A stretch of 64,000 bases of DNA. Origin: Myxococcales bacterium (lineage in GTDB: Bacteria; Myxococcota_A; Polyangia; Polyangiales; Ga0077539). The DNA is taken from assembly GCA_016792845.1 (NCBI GenBank), contig JAEUKH010000008.1:1-64000 (forward strand), in the 5' to 3' direction. Below are positions 51,217 through 59,373 of the stretch, piece after piece. Every line of letters starts with the position of its first letter. Positions within the stretch are counted from its first letter, which is position 1. A model generated the notes under the pieces. The model was not told the DNA's origin. It searched no databases and saw only the letters and a list, made by a program, of their open reading frames with translations. The position numbers and the translations under genes were made by a program.

Positions 51217-52317
51217 TCAGCGCGCGGCGAGCACGGCGCAGACCCGCGCGACCTCGTCGTCGCGCAGCTCGGCGTACATGGGCAGCGTCACGTGGTGCCG
51301 CGCGAAATGGGCGGCGGCGGCCCAGGCGCCGCGCGGGGCCGCGATGGCGGGCTGCTCGGGCAGGGCCTTGGGGTAATGGCTGGCGTGGCCGATCTTGGCG
51401 GCGCTGAGGGCCGCCCGCAGGGCCTCGGGGGCCTCGGTCAAGACGGGGTAGAGGTGCCGTGCGTGGCCCTCTCCTTGGCGGTTCAGCGAGGGGCGCGCGC
51501 GGGGGTGGCCGTCGAGGGCGGCGTCGTAGCGCGCGGCGATGGCGCGGCGACGCGCGTTGGCCGCGCCGAGGGCCGGGAGCTTCGCCCCGAGCACCGCGGC
51601 TTGCAGCTCGTCGAGCCGAGAGTTGATGCCGTGTTCGACGTGTTCGTACTTCGACGCCTGGCCGTAATCGCGCAGGCGGCGGAGGCGTTGGGCGAGGGGC
51701 TCGCGGTGGGTCAAGACCGCCCCGGCGTCGCCGAGGGCCCCGAGGTTCTTGGTCGGATAAAAGCTGAACGTGGTGGCCGCCCCGGCCCAACCCACCGGGC
51801 GCCCCGCGTCACGCGCGCCGTGGGCCTGGGCGGCGTCTTCGATGAGGTGAACGCCGCGCAGATCGCAGAGCGCCTTGAGAGGCGCGAGCTCACAACACTG
51901 ACCGTAGAGGTGCACCGCGATGACGGCGCGGGTCTTCGCGCTCAACACCGCGGCGACGGTCTCTGCGGTGACGAGCCCCGTGAGCGGGTCGATGTCTGCA
52001 AAGACCGGGGTGGCGCCCACCTGGCGGACCGCCGTCGCGGTGGGCATCGCGGTGAGGGCGGGCACCACCACCTCGTCGCCCGCGGCGACGTCGAGGGCCA
52101 TGAGCGCGAGCACGATGGCGTCGGTGCCGTTGGCGCAGCCGACGATGTGCGGGGCCTCACAGAACACCGCGAAATCTCTCTCGAATTGCGCGAGCTCTTT
52201 GCCGAGGATGTACCACCCGCTGCCGAGCGCCCGGCGCACGGCGCCGTCGATGGCCTCTCGGTGATTGCGGTACTGACGGTCGAGGTCGCCAAACGGCACG
52301 ATGGGGAGATCAGACAT
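51217..52317 (-). CDS. DegT/DnrJ/EryC1/StrS sugar aminotransferase
   Basis: A 366-residue PLP-dependent aminotransferase acting on NDP-ketosugars. The PLP Lys190 is in SFYPTKNLGALGD. The family HLYGQCCELAPL and EDAAQAHGA motifs are present, and the Asp of EDAAQ contacts the pyridine ring. With the dTDP-4-keto-6-deoxyglucose made by the upstream RmlA/RmlB pair it would yield a dTDP-amino-dideoxysugar; whether the amine is at C3 or C4 cannot be told. The start ATG 52317 overlaps the SDR stop by eight bases. It is the last gene of the nine-gene operon. Confidence 0.9.
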   Translation of the reverse strand: MSDLPIVPFGDLDRQYRNHREAIDGAVRRALGSGWYILGKELAQFERDFAVFCEAPHIVGCANGTDAIVLALMALDVAAGDEVVVPALTAMPTATAVRQVGATPVFADIDPLTGLVTAETVAAVLSAKTRAVIAVHLYGQCCELAPLKALCDLRGVHLIEDAAQAHGARDAGRPVGWAGAATTFSFYPTKNLGALGDAGAVLTHREPLAQRLRRLRDYGQASKYEHVEHGINSRLDELQAAVLGAKLPALGAANARRRAIAARYDAALDGHPRARPSLNRQGEGHARHLYPVLTEAPEALRAALSAAKIGHASHYPKALPEQPAIAAPRGAWAAAAHFARHHVTLPMYAELRDDEVARVCAVLAAR

Positions 52318-53284
52318 ACGCCCTCAGATGTTGGCGGTAATGAGAGACCGTGCGGCGCATGCCCGCGTCGAGCGCGGTGCGCGGGGCCCACGCGAGGTGT
52401 CGCTGGGCCAGGGTGATGTCAGAGACGAAATCGCCGACCTCCATGGCCTTGCGGGCGGCGGTGTAGGGCACGAGTTCGTACCGCGCCTCGGGGCCGACCG
52501 CGTCGCAGATGGCCGCGGCGATTTCGCGCAACGACAGGCCCTCGGGCGAGCCCACGTTGATCACCTCGGGGAGCGCCTCAGGGCTGTCGACGGCGGCGAT
52601 CACCGCCTCGGCGATGTCGTCGACGAAGACCAGGTCGCGCCGCACGAGGCCGTCGCCGAACACCTTGATCGGCAAGCCCTGGAGCGCCTGACCGACCCAC
52701 CAGGTGATGACCCCAAACTCGGGGCTCTTGAGCTGCCCCCCGGGGCCGTAGGCGTTGGTGATGCGCAGCGACACGCTCGTGAGACCGTGGAGCCGACCGA
52801 AGGTGCGAAAGGCTTCTTCTGCCGCGACCTTCGACCACTCGTGCATGCCCCGGGGGGCGAGCGGCGCGCGCTCCGACACGGGCAACGCCTCGGGGGCGCC
52901 GTAGACGCCGCGGGTCGAGCAGAACACCAGCCGCGCCTCGGGGCAGACGCGCCGAACGCCGTCGAGCAGCGCCACGCTGGCCTCGACGTTGTGGGCGACA
53001 TCGCGCTGCGGGGCCTCGACCCCGGCGACGTGCGAGACGTGCCCCGCGGCGTGAACCACCGCGTCGACCCCCGCGAGCGCGCGCTTGAGGGCCTCGGCGT
53101 CGCGGAGGTCGGCCTCGATGAGCTCGAAGCGGCCCGCCTCGTCGGCGAGGTTCTGATCGTTGGCGCCGTGCCGCGGGAGCCGACAATCGAGCACCCGCAC
53201 CGCGTCGCCGCGTCGTACGAGCTGGCGCACCGCGGCGCTGCCGAGCATGCCCAGGCCGCCGGTGACCAAGACCGTTCGGCTCAC
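52310..53284 (-). CDS. NAD-dependent epimerase/dehydratase-like SDR with altered active site
   Basis: A 324-residue extended SDR. The N-terminal VLVTGGLGMLGSAAVRQL binds NAD(P), CSTRGVYGAPEALP supplies the Ser-rich strand, and RITNAYGPGG follows. The catalytic YxxxK position reads HEWSK, so the Tyr is His. This may indicate a changed reaction or a non-redox role. The GTG at 53284 overlaps the stop of the thymidylyltransferase gene (GTGA). In the operon it would act on the dTDP-sugar between RmlB and the aminotransferase, for example as an isomerase or C4 reductase; this is unproven. Confidence 0.82.
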   Translation of the reverse strand: MSRTVLVTGGLGMLGSAAVRQLVRRGDAVRVLDCRLPRHGANDQNLADEAGRFELIEADLRDAEALKRALAGVDAVVHAAGHVSHVAGVEAPQRDVAHNVEASVALLDGVRRVCPEARLVFCSTRGVYGAPEALPVSERAPLAPRGMHEWSKVAAEEAFRTFGRLHGLTSVSLRITNAYGPGGQLKSPEFGVITWWVGQALQGLPIKVFGDGLVRRDLVFVDDIAEAVIAAVDSPEALPEVINVGSPEGLSLREIAAAICDAVGPEARYELVPYTAARKAMEVGDFVSDITLAQRHLAWAPRTALDAGMRRTVSHYRQHLRAYV

Positions 53285-54354
53285 GCCTTCACCTGGCTGT
53301 TGTCGCCGAGCACGAAGCGCATCGCCCGCGGCCGCTCGTCGCCCCGCTCGACGCTCGCCCCGCGGCCCAAGACCGAATCGACCACGCGCCCTTGCAGCGA
53401 GAGCACCCGCGAGTTCGCGAGGAGGATCGAGTGCTCGACCTCGCTCGAACGCACCACGCAGTTTTCGCCCACGCTGGTGAAGGGGCCGATGTACGCGTCT
53501 TCGATCACGGCCCCCGCCGCGACCATCACGGGCCCGCGAATCACCGAGCGTCGCACGATGGCGCCCCTCTCGATCTTGACCCGAAACTCGACCCGGCTCT
53601 CGGCGTCGACGTCGCCCTCGATCTGGTGGGCCACGCGGTCGAGCACCATGCGGTTGGCGTCGAGGAGGTCTTCGGGGCGGCCCGTGTCCTTCCAGTATCC
53701 GGTGACGATTTCGGCCCTGACGTCGCGGCCGTCGGTGATCAATTTCTGAATCGCGTCGGTGATCTCGAGCTCGCCGCGCCACGAGGGCTTGATGCTCTTG
53801 CACGCGGTGAAGATCGACTTTGTAAAGACGTACACCCCGATGATGCCGAGGTCGCTCGGCGGCACCTTGGGCTTCTCGACCAGCTCGCGGATGATCTCGC
53901 CTTCGAGCACGGCGACCCCAAACTGCTGCGGGTTCGCGACCCGCGCCAGGAGGATCATGGCCTCGCTCTGACGCGCGTTGAACTTCTCGACGATGGGCGT
54001 CACCCCGTCGATGATGAAGTTGTCGCCGAGGTACATCACAAAGGGCGAATCGCCGATGAAGTCTTCGGCGATCATCACGGCGTGGGCGAGGCCCCGGGGC
54101 GCGTCTTGCGCGATGTACGTCACCCTGACGCCGAAGCGCGAGCCGTCGCCCACCGCGGCCTCGATCTCGTCACGGGTGTGCCCCACGACGATGCCGATCT
54201 CGGTGATGCCCGCCTCGCGGAGGGCCTCGATGCCGTAAAAGAGCACGGGCTTGTTGGCGATCGGGATGAGCTGCTTGGCGCTGGTGTAGGTCAGCGGGCG
54301 GAGCCGGGTGCCGTGGCCACCCGAGAGGATCAGTCCTTTGAGCGTTGACGCCAT
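53281..54354 (-). CDS. Glucose-1-phosphate thymidylyltransferase, long form
   Basis: A 357-residue nucleotidyltransferase. The N-terminal domain has LILSGGHGTRLRPLTYTSAK and PIANKPVLFYGIEAL, and the metal-binding Asp is in YLGDNFIIDG. The 250-357 region is a left-handed beta-helix-like extension (RVEFRVKIERGAIVRRSVI). This is the long StrD/GraD-type form rather than the about 290-residue RmlA. It makes dTDP-glucose from glucose-1-phosphate and dTTP, feeding RmlB encoded 12 bases upstream. The start is ATG 54354. Confidence 0.92.
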   Translation of the reverse strand: MASTLKGLILSGGHGTRLRPLTYTSAKQLIPIANKPVLFYGIEALREAGITEIGIVVGHTRDEIEAAVGDGSRFGVRVTYIAQDAPRGLAHAVMIAEDFIGDSPFVMYLGDNFIIDGVTPIVEKFNARQSEAMILLARVANPQQFGVAVLEGEIIRELVEKPKVPPSDLGIIGVYVFTKSIFTACKSIKPSWRGELEITDAIQKLITDGRDVRAEIVTGYWKDTGRPEDLLDANRMVLDRVAHQIEGDVDAESRVEFRVKIERGAIVRRSVIRGPVMVAAGAVIEDAYIGPFTSVGENCVVRSSEVEHSILLANSRVLSLQGRVVDSVLGRGASVERGDERPRAMRFVLGDNSQVKA

Positions 54355-54366
54355 GGTGGGCCTCGT

Positions 54367-55377
54367 TCAGCGTTGTTGGTAGTTGCGCGTGAGGTGTGCG
54401 CGGTGTGATGCGTTGCCCTCGACGGCGTCGCACCATGCAGCGTTCTGTTGGTACCAATCGATGGTGGCGTCGAGCCCGGGCTCGAAGCGCACCTCGGGCT
54501 CGAAGCCGAGCTCGCGCCGCGCGCGGGTGATGTCCATCGCGTAACGGCGGTCGTGGCCGGGGCGGTCGGTGACGTACGCGATCAACGACTCGGGGCGCCC
54601 GAGGTGCGCGAGGAGCCGCTTGACCAGCGCGAGGTTGGTGCGCTCGGCCTCGCCCCCGAGGTTGTAGACCCGCCCGCTCTCGCCCTTGTCACCCGCGAGG
54701 AGCACGCCGCGGTTGTGGTCATCGACGTGGATCCAATCGCGCACGTTGAGCCCGTCGCCGTACACCGGCAGGGGCTGCCCCGCGAGGGCCTTTCGCACCA
54801 TCACCGGGATGAGCTTCTCGGGCATTTGATAGGGCCCATAGTTGTTCGAACAGCGCGTAATCACCGCGTCGATCTTGAAGGTGCGGCACCACGCCTGCAC
54901 GAGCAGATCAGACGAGGCCTTGCTGCTCGAATACGGCGACGACGGGTCGATGGGCGTCTCTTCGGTGAACAAGCCCGTGGGGCCGAGCGAGCCGTACACC
55001 TCGTCGGTGCTGACATGCACCAGCCTGACGCCCTTCGCGGCGCGCACCGCTTCGAGCACGCGAAAGGTGCCCTCGACGTTGGTGCGAACAAACTCCGCCG
55101 GGCCGTGGATGCTGCGGTCGACGTGCGACTCCGCCGCGAGGTGGTACACCCGCTGGGCCCCCGCCACCGCGGCGCTGAGCGCGGGGCCGTCGCAGATGTC
55201 GCCCTGCACGAAGCGAAAGCGCGGGTTCGCCTCACAATCGACGAGCGACTCGCGGTGACCCGCGTAGGTGAGCGCGTCGTAGACCGTGACCTCGACCTCG
55301 GGGCGCGTCGCGAGGATCTGCCGCACAAGGTTCGAGCCGATAAAGCCGGCGCCGCCGGTGACGATCCATCGTTGCAC
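54367..55377 (-). CDS. rfbB: dTDP-glucose 4,6-dehydratase
   Basis: A 336-residue SDR that converts dTDP-glucose to dTDP-4-keto-6-deoxyglucose. It shows IVTGGAGFIGSNLVRQIL and AAESHVDRSI. The catalytic pair Asp-Glu is in STDEVYGSLG, and SPYSSSKASSD holds Tyr and Lys. RCSNNYGPYQMPEKLIP and RDWIHVDDHNRGVLL complete the RmlB signature. The start is ATG 55377. It is followed 12 bases later by the thymidylyltransferase gene. No rmlC or rmlD is present, so the product is not rhamnose from this operon alone. Confidence 0.96.
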   Translation of the reverse strand: MQRWIVTGGAGFIGSNLVRQILATRPEVEVTVYDALTYAGHRESLVDCEANPRFRFVQGDICDGPALSAAVAGAQRVYHLAAESHVDRSIHGPAEFVRTNVEGTFRVLEAVRAAKGVRLVHVSTDEVYGSLGPTGLFTEETPIDPSSPYSSSKASSDLLVQAWCRTFKIDAVITRCSNNYGPYQMPEKLIPVMVRKALAGQPLPVYGDGLNVRDWIHVDDHNRGVLLAGDKGESGRVYNLGGEAERTNLALVKRLLAHLGRPESLIAYVTDRPGHDRRYAMDITRARRELGFEPEVRFEPGLDATIDWYQQNAAWCDAVEGNASHRAHLTRNYQQR

Positions 55378-55422
55378 AGATGGGCTCCTCGCTGAGGGTG
55401 AGTAGACGGGGCTGAAGGGGCC

Positions 55423-56139
55423 TCAGGGGCGCCTGGCGACGACGTAGATCTCGCCCGCGATGTCGGGGTACTGCTCGCCGAGCTGCATAAACGCGCGCAG
55501 CATGGGGGCCGTGAAGGTCTGCTCGATCTGCTTGTTCGAGAGCGGCTTGAGCCAGTACCCGCCGAACACCTCGACGGCGAAGCCCGCGTCGCGAAAATCA
55601 CGGCGGAAGGTCTCGGGGGTGTAAACCCGGCGATGCCCGTGGTGGCGATCCATCTCGTTGAGGGCCTCTTCGAAGGGCAAGAGACCCATCAGCGTCGCGG
55701 CCTGACGGTGAATCGACCGCGCGTTCGGCACCGCCGCGAGGACGCGCCCCCCGGGGCTCAGCCACGGCAGCGTGCGGCGCAGCACATCAACCGGGTTGTC
55801 GACGTGCTCGAGCACATGGCCGAGCACGATGGTGTCAAAGCTGTGCTTCGGCTCATAGTCTTCAAAGAGCGAGCAGGTGACCTCGGCGTCAGGGTACCGC
55901 GCCTGCAAATCGGCGGCGAAGCGCGACGAGCCCTCGACGATCGACATGGGGCGCCCGAGCTTGTGCAAGAGCGCGGTCATCACACCCTCGGCGGGGCCCA
56001 TTTCGAGCATGCGCCCCGGGCCCACGTACCGCTTGAAGACCTCAAAGCAGTATTGAATGGTGTCGGTGTTGACCCCAGCGGCATAGAGTGACTGGCTGGC
56101 AATCTCGTCGATTCGCGATTTCTCTTCAGTGTGGCTCAT
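55423..56139 (-). CDS. Class I SAM-dependent methyltransferase
   Basis: A 238-residue methyltransferase of the UbiE/Methyltransf_23 type. Motif I is MLEMGPAEGVMTALL, and VLGHVLEHVDNPVDVL marks the post-I region and motif IV. RTLPWLSPGGRVLAAVPNA is the conserved C-terminal half. It ends with a helical extension. ATG 56139 is the best start because upstream codons are Arg/Pro filler. In the operon it may O- or N-methylate the sugar or its acyl group. The substrate is unknown. Confidence 0.82.
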   Translation of the reverse strand: MSHTEEKSRIDEIASQSLYAAGVNTDTIQYCFEVFKRYVGPGRMLEMGPAEGVMTALLHKLGRPMSIVEGSSRFAADLQARYPDAEVTCSLFEDYEPKHSFDTIVLGHVLEHVDNPVDVLRRTLPWLSPGGRVLAAVPNARSIHRQAATLMGLLPFEEALNEMDRHHGHRRVYTPETFRRDFRDAGFAVEVFGGYWLKPLSNKQIEQTFTAPMLRAFMQLGEQYPDIAGEIYVVARRP

Positions 56140-56212
56140 GGGGCTCTTAAAGGGCGAAGGGGCTCGTCGGTGGCCTCGTGGGATGCGCCCCCGAGGCCCT
56201 GCATTCATGCGC

Positions 56213-56629
56213 TCAGGCCGCCTCGATGAGCTCGACGAGGAGCCCGCCCGGCGCCATCAAGAAGGCGATCTTGCGCATCGAGAAGGCCACCGCGGGCACC
56301 GGCGCGACGGTGACCTTGGCGCGCATCGTGGCCTTGAGGTGCGCGACGCTCGCCGCGATGTCATCGGTCTCGTAGGCCGTGTGATAGAGGTGAACGCCGC
56401 GGCTCAACCAGCCTGAGACGGGGCTCTCGGCGGTGCTCGGCGCGACGAGCTCGATGCGGGTGCCGGGCAAGACCAGGAAGCGCCCCCGGATGGCCTGAAC
56501 CGGGTCTTCAAAGTCTTCGCCCTCGCGCACAAACCCGAGGGCGCGGTAGCGGGCTTCGGCCTCGTCGAGGTCGCGGCACGCGACGCCGGTGTGATGAAAA
56601 CGCAGTGAAGGTGCCATCGGCGTGAGCAT
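56213..56629 (-). CDS. VOC-superfamily protein (glyoxalase/MCE-like)
   Basis: A 138-residue vicinal-oxygen-chelate fold protein. RFHHTGVACRDLDEAEARYR gives the first metal-binding His, RIELVAPS a Glu, LYHTAYETDD a second His and GLLVELIEAA the final Glu. This ligand set is typical of methylmalonyl-CoA epimerase-like proteins. Its presence in a sugar-acylation operon suggests an epimerase or isomerase acting on the acyl group, such as a 2-substituted acyl-ACP; this is inference. ATG 56629 or ATG 56617 could be the start. Confidence 0.75.
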   Translation of the reverse strand: MLTPMAPSLRFHHTGVACRDLDEAEARYRALGFVREGEDFEDPVQAIRGRFLVLPGTRIELVAPSTAESPVSGWLSRGVHLYHTAYETDDIAASVAHLKATMRAKVTVAPVPAVAFSMRKIAFLMAPGGLLVELIEAA

Positions 56630-56637
56630 TCGGCGGG

Positions 56638-57231
56638 TCAGCGGGGGGCGCCAAGCCGGCCCGCGATGCGCGTCGCGAGCGGCGAGAGCGAGGCCTCAAG
56701 GGTCGCGAGGTCGGCCGCCTCGAAGCGGTGCTCGACGGCGTCGAAGGGCTGACCGTCGAGGGTGATCGCGCCCGGCAAGACGCGGCGGAGGCGGCACCCG
56801 CAGCGGTCGTGAAACGACACCACCGCGGCGTTGTCGGCGACGGTGCGGCAATAGAGCGCGTCGAGGCCCAAGCGCGAGAAGGCCACGCGGTAGACCAACA
56901 AGGCCGAGGCCGCGGCGGCGAGGCTGCCCTCGCGGAGGATCCACCGGCCCCACTCGGCCTCGCGGCCCCCCGCCCCGACGCTGAGGTCGTAGAGCCCCAC
57001 GAAGCCCTCGGTGGCCCCGGTGTCGTTTCGGACGATGGCGAAATACCAGTCGCCCTCGCGCTCGAAATAGCGCCGGAGCCAGTCGCGCTGGGCCTCGGGG
57101 TCAGGGCTGACGGCGTTCAAATACCGGGTGCGCTCGCCCCGGGCCCGCAGCGCGACGAGGGTCTCAGCGTCGTCGAGGGTCACCGGGCGAAGCGAATACC
57201 CCGGCCCCGCCGCGCTGAGCTCATGCCGCAC
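56638..57231 (-). CDS. GNAT-family N-acyltransferase
   Basis: A 197-residue GNAT protein of the RimJ/PseH-like type. It shows YSLRPVTLDDAETLVALRAR, FVGLYDLSVGAGGREAEWGR, the acyl-CoA/phosphopantetheine-loop region, and DALYCRTVADNAAVVSFHDR followed by CGCRLRRVLPG. PseH-like enzymes acylate the amine of NDP-aminosugars. Here the likely acyl donor is the ACP encoded just upstream, and the likely acceptor is the aminosugar made by the DegT enzyme. The probable start is GTG 57231, overlapping the ACP stop by 11 bases. Confidence 0.8.
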   Translation of the reverse strand: MRHELSAAGPGYSLRPVTLDDAETLVALRARGERTRYLNAVSPDPEAQRDWLRRYFEREGDWYFAIVRNDTGATEGFVGLYDLSVGAGGREAEWGRWILREGSLAAAASALLVYRVAFSRLGLDALYCRTVADNAAVVSFHDRCGCRLRRVLPGAITLDGQPFDAVEHRFEAADLATLEASLSPLATRIAGRLGAPR

Positions 57232-57463
57232 GAAGACCCCCGAGGGCCCGCACGATGGCATCGACCGAGTCGAGGGTGGCCACCACGGCCTCTGAAATTT
57301 CGACCTCGAAGGTGTCTTCGAGGGCGAAGACGACCTCGATGTGCTTGACCGAATCCCACGCGGCGAGACCCTGCCGGCGTGTGTCTTCGGTGCGCGACAC
57401 CGCGACCCCGAGCACGGCCTCGAGCACCTCTGCCACCGCCGCGCGATCAAGCTCTTTTGCCAT
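57221..57463 (-). CDS. Acyl carrier protein
   Basis: An 80-residue carrier protein. AAWDSVKHIEVVFALEDTF contains the DS motif, with Ser38 as the 4'-phosphopantetheine site, and lies in the four-helix ACP pattern. It is specialised rather than the fatty-acid ACP because it sits between FkbH-like and GNAT genes. ATG 57463 is preferred; a GTG at 57481 overlapping the FkbH stop would add six residues. It would hold the small acyl group loaded by the FkbH-like enzyme. Confidence 0.9.
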   Translation of the reverse strand: MAKELDRAAVAEVLEAVLGVAVSRTEDTRRQGLAAWDSVKHIEVVFALEDTFEVEISEAVVATLDSVDAIVRALGGLRAA

Positions 57464-57477
57464 CGCCGTCGCCACTA

Positions 57478-59205
57478 TCACATGCTCCAGATGATCTCTA
57501 CGGGCATCGGGCGCGGCCTGCGCGGCGTGCTCGGCACCTCGCCCCCGTCGTCGCCGTCGAGGGCCTCGACGGCCTCGTAGCGCGCCAGCCAGTGCAGCGC
57601 GGGGCCGTTGCGCGGACCGCGCCGCCAGCGGTACCGCACCCCCGCGGCGCCGAGGCGCGTCGCGAGGTGGGCCACCGACTCGCCGACGATGAGGTCTTCG
57701 AGGTCGCGCCCCATCGCGCGGCACGAGATGCAGACCTCGTCGACCACCAGGGTCTCGCCCTCGCGGCGCGCCCCGACGACGGCGATGACCCCCGAGTCGC
57801 TCAGCCGGTCTTCGAGCGACACCGTGACAAACCCGGCCTCGGCGGAGCCCGCGCGGTGGCTCACCTCGGCCGCCGAGAGGCGCGCCATGCCGAGGTTGAA
57901 CTGGTTGGTTTTATTCGACAATTCGTGCACCCGGGCGAGCGCCTCGCCCTGCGGCACCGCGAAGGTGAGCTTCACCCCGAGGCTCGCGAGGTAGGCCTCT
58001 CGGTCGAGCTCTGGGGTCTCGAGCGCCCTGCGGGCCTCGCTCGCGGCGAGGTCGGCGGCGCGGAGCTGATCTTCGCGCGAGACGCGCCACGCGAAGAGCC
58101 CCGGCGCGAGCCCCAGGGCCCTCGCCGTGAGCGCGCCCTCAGGGGCCGCGTGGAGGGTCTTCACCGTCGGCAGCGCGGCGCTCACCGCGGCGAGCTCGCC
58201 CGGGTTGTCGTCGACGAAGAGCACCGCGTCGACGCCGATGCGGAGCTGCGCGGCGATGGCGGCGATGGCCTCTGACTTGGCGCCCCAGCTCACGCCCCAG
58301 GCCGAGATGTGCTCGGCCTTGAGCGCGAAATCGTCTCGGGCGGCGAAGAGGGCGTCGACGTCGGCCCGCTCGTTGCGTGACACCACCGCGAGAAAGAGCC
58401 CCCGGGCCCGCAGCGCGACGAGGGTCTCTTGCAGCCGCCGGTGGCCCTCGGTGAGCGCGACGCCCTGAACGCCGTCTTCGCCCAGGACCCCGGCGTAGAG
58501 GGTGTGGTCGAGGTCGAGGGCCAGGGCCTTGAGCCGCGGGGCCACGCTCGCCGGGAGCCACCGCAGGCCGAGGTGCCGCGCGCTCTCAAGGTTGAGCCGG
58601 TCGCTCCATCGCGAGCCGAGGGCCTTGCTGCGCGGGTCGGCGGCGCCCGGGCCGAGGGCTTCGGCGAGGGCCGAGACGGGCAGAAGGTGCACCCCCGCGA
58701 GGCCCGCGAGGGCGGTCTCAAGGGCCGCGTTGAGCCCCGCGAGGCCCGCGTCTCCGTCGCCGCCGAGGGGGGCGTGGTCGGCCACGAGGACGGGGCCGTC
58801 GAAGCCCTGACGCATCGCGGTCACCCGCGAGGCGAGCCAGGCCGCGAGGGCCTCAGGGCGCTCGAAACGCCCTGCGTAGCGCGAGAAATCGAGCCAGACG
58901 AGGGCGACCCTCGCGCCCACCGTGACGTCAGAGAGGGCGTCGTCGTAGTCGCTGAGGGTGACCGTGGGGCTGAAGCCCGCGAAGGCCAGGAAGGGCCCGA
59001 GGGCGCTGGCCACGTACTCGAAGGCGTGATTACGAAACACCTTGATCGAGAGGGCTTCGAGGGGGCCCGAGGCTTCGAGGTCGCTCGGTCGCAGCCGGGC
59101 GAGCTCGACGCGACGGAGGCGCTCGGCGAAGACGACGGGTTGCCACTCGGCGCGGCGGAGGCTCCGTTCGGCGGCGCTGGCCGGCAGGGCGGGGGGCTCG
59201 TTCAC
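57478..59205 (-). CDS. FkbH-like HAD-IIIC acyl-loading enzyme
   Basis: A 575-residue FkbH-family protein. An N-terminal region (about 60-215) is followed by the HAD domain ALALDLDHTLYAGVLGEDG near residue 230, then LAVVSRNERADV and VLFVDDNPGELAAV. The GNAT-like C-terminal part has LSNKTNQFNL, the family hallmark, and EVCISCRAMGRDLE. FkbH proteins take a glycolytic phosphoacyl compound such as 1,3-bisphosphoglycerate, dephosphorylate it and load glyceryl onto an ACP. It is the first gene of the operon. GTG 59205 lies right after the promoter at 59213-59241, so the mRNA may be leaderless. Confidence 0.9.
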   Translation of the reverse strand: MNEPPALPASAAERSLRRAEWQPVVFAERLRRVELARLRPSDLEASGPLEALSIKVFRNHAFEYVASALGPFLAFAGFSPTVTLSDYDDALSDVTVGARVALVWLDFSRYAGRFERPEALAAWLASRVTAMRQGFDGPVLVADHAPLGGDGDAGLAGLNAALETALAGLAGVHLLPVSALAEALGPGAADPRSKALGSRWSDRLNLESARHLGLRWLPASVAPRLKALALDLDHTLYAGVLGEDGVQGVALTEGHRRLQETLVALRARGLFLAVVSRNERADVDALFAARDDFALKAEHISAWGVSWGAKSEAIAAIAAQLRIGVDAVLFVDDNPGELAAVSAALPTVKTLHAAPEGALTARALGLAPGLFAWRVSREDQLRAADLAASEARRALETPELDREAYLASLGVKLTFAVPQGEALARVHELSNKTNQFNLGMARLSAAEVSHRAGSAEAGFVTVSLEDRLSDSGVIAVVGARREGETLVVDEVCISCRAMGRDLEDLIVGESVAHLATRLGAAGVRYRWRRGPRNGPALHWLARYEAVEALDGDDGGEVPSTPRRPRPMPVEIIWSM

Positions 59206-59212
59206 GGCGCGA

Positions 59213-59241
59213 ACCGTACCCGCGCGGGGGCACCCTGTCAA
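59213..59241 (-). promoter_or_regulatory. Predicted promoter of the acyl-aminosugar operon
   Basis: On the minus strand TTGACA (59241-59236) is followed after 17 bases by TACGGT (59218-59213). The expected transcription start, about seven bases on, falls at or next to the GTG at 59205. A second TTGACA lies further upstream at about 59257-59262. Confidence 0.55.
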
Positions 59242-59373
59242 AGCGCGAAAAGTGCTTGTCAACGCGGTGAAACGTCGGTGTCTCAGGGGCCTGAATGGGC
59301 GCCCCCGGGGCGGGCAACAGAGGGCCGCGCGGCGGGGTGCGGCTTCGTGGTACCGTCGGGCGGTGCGGTGCTC

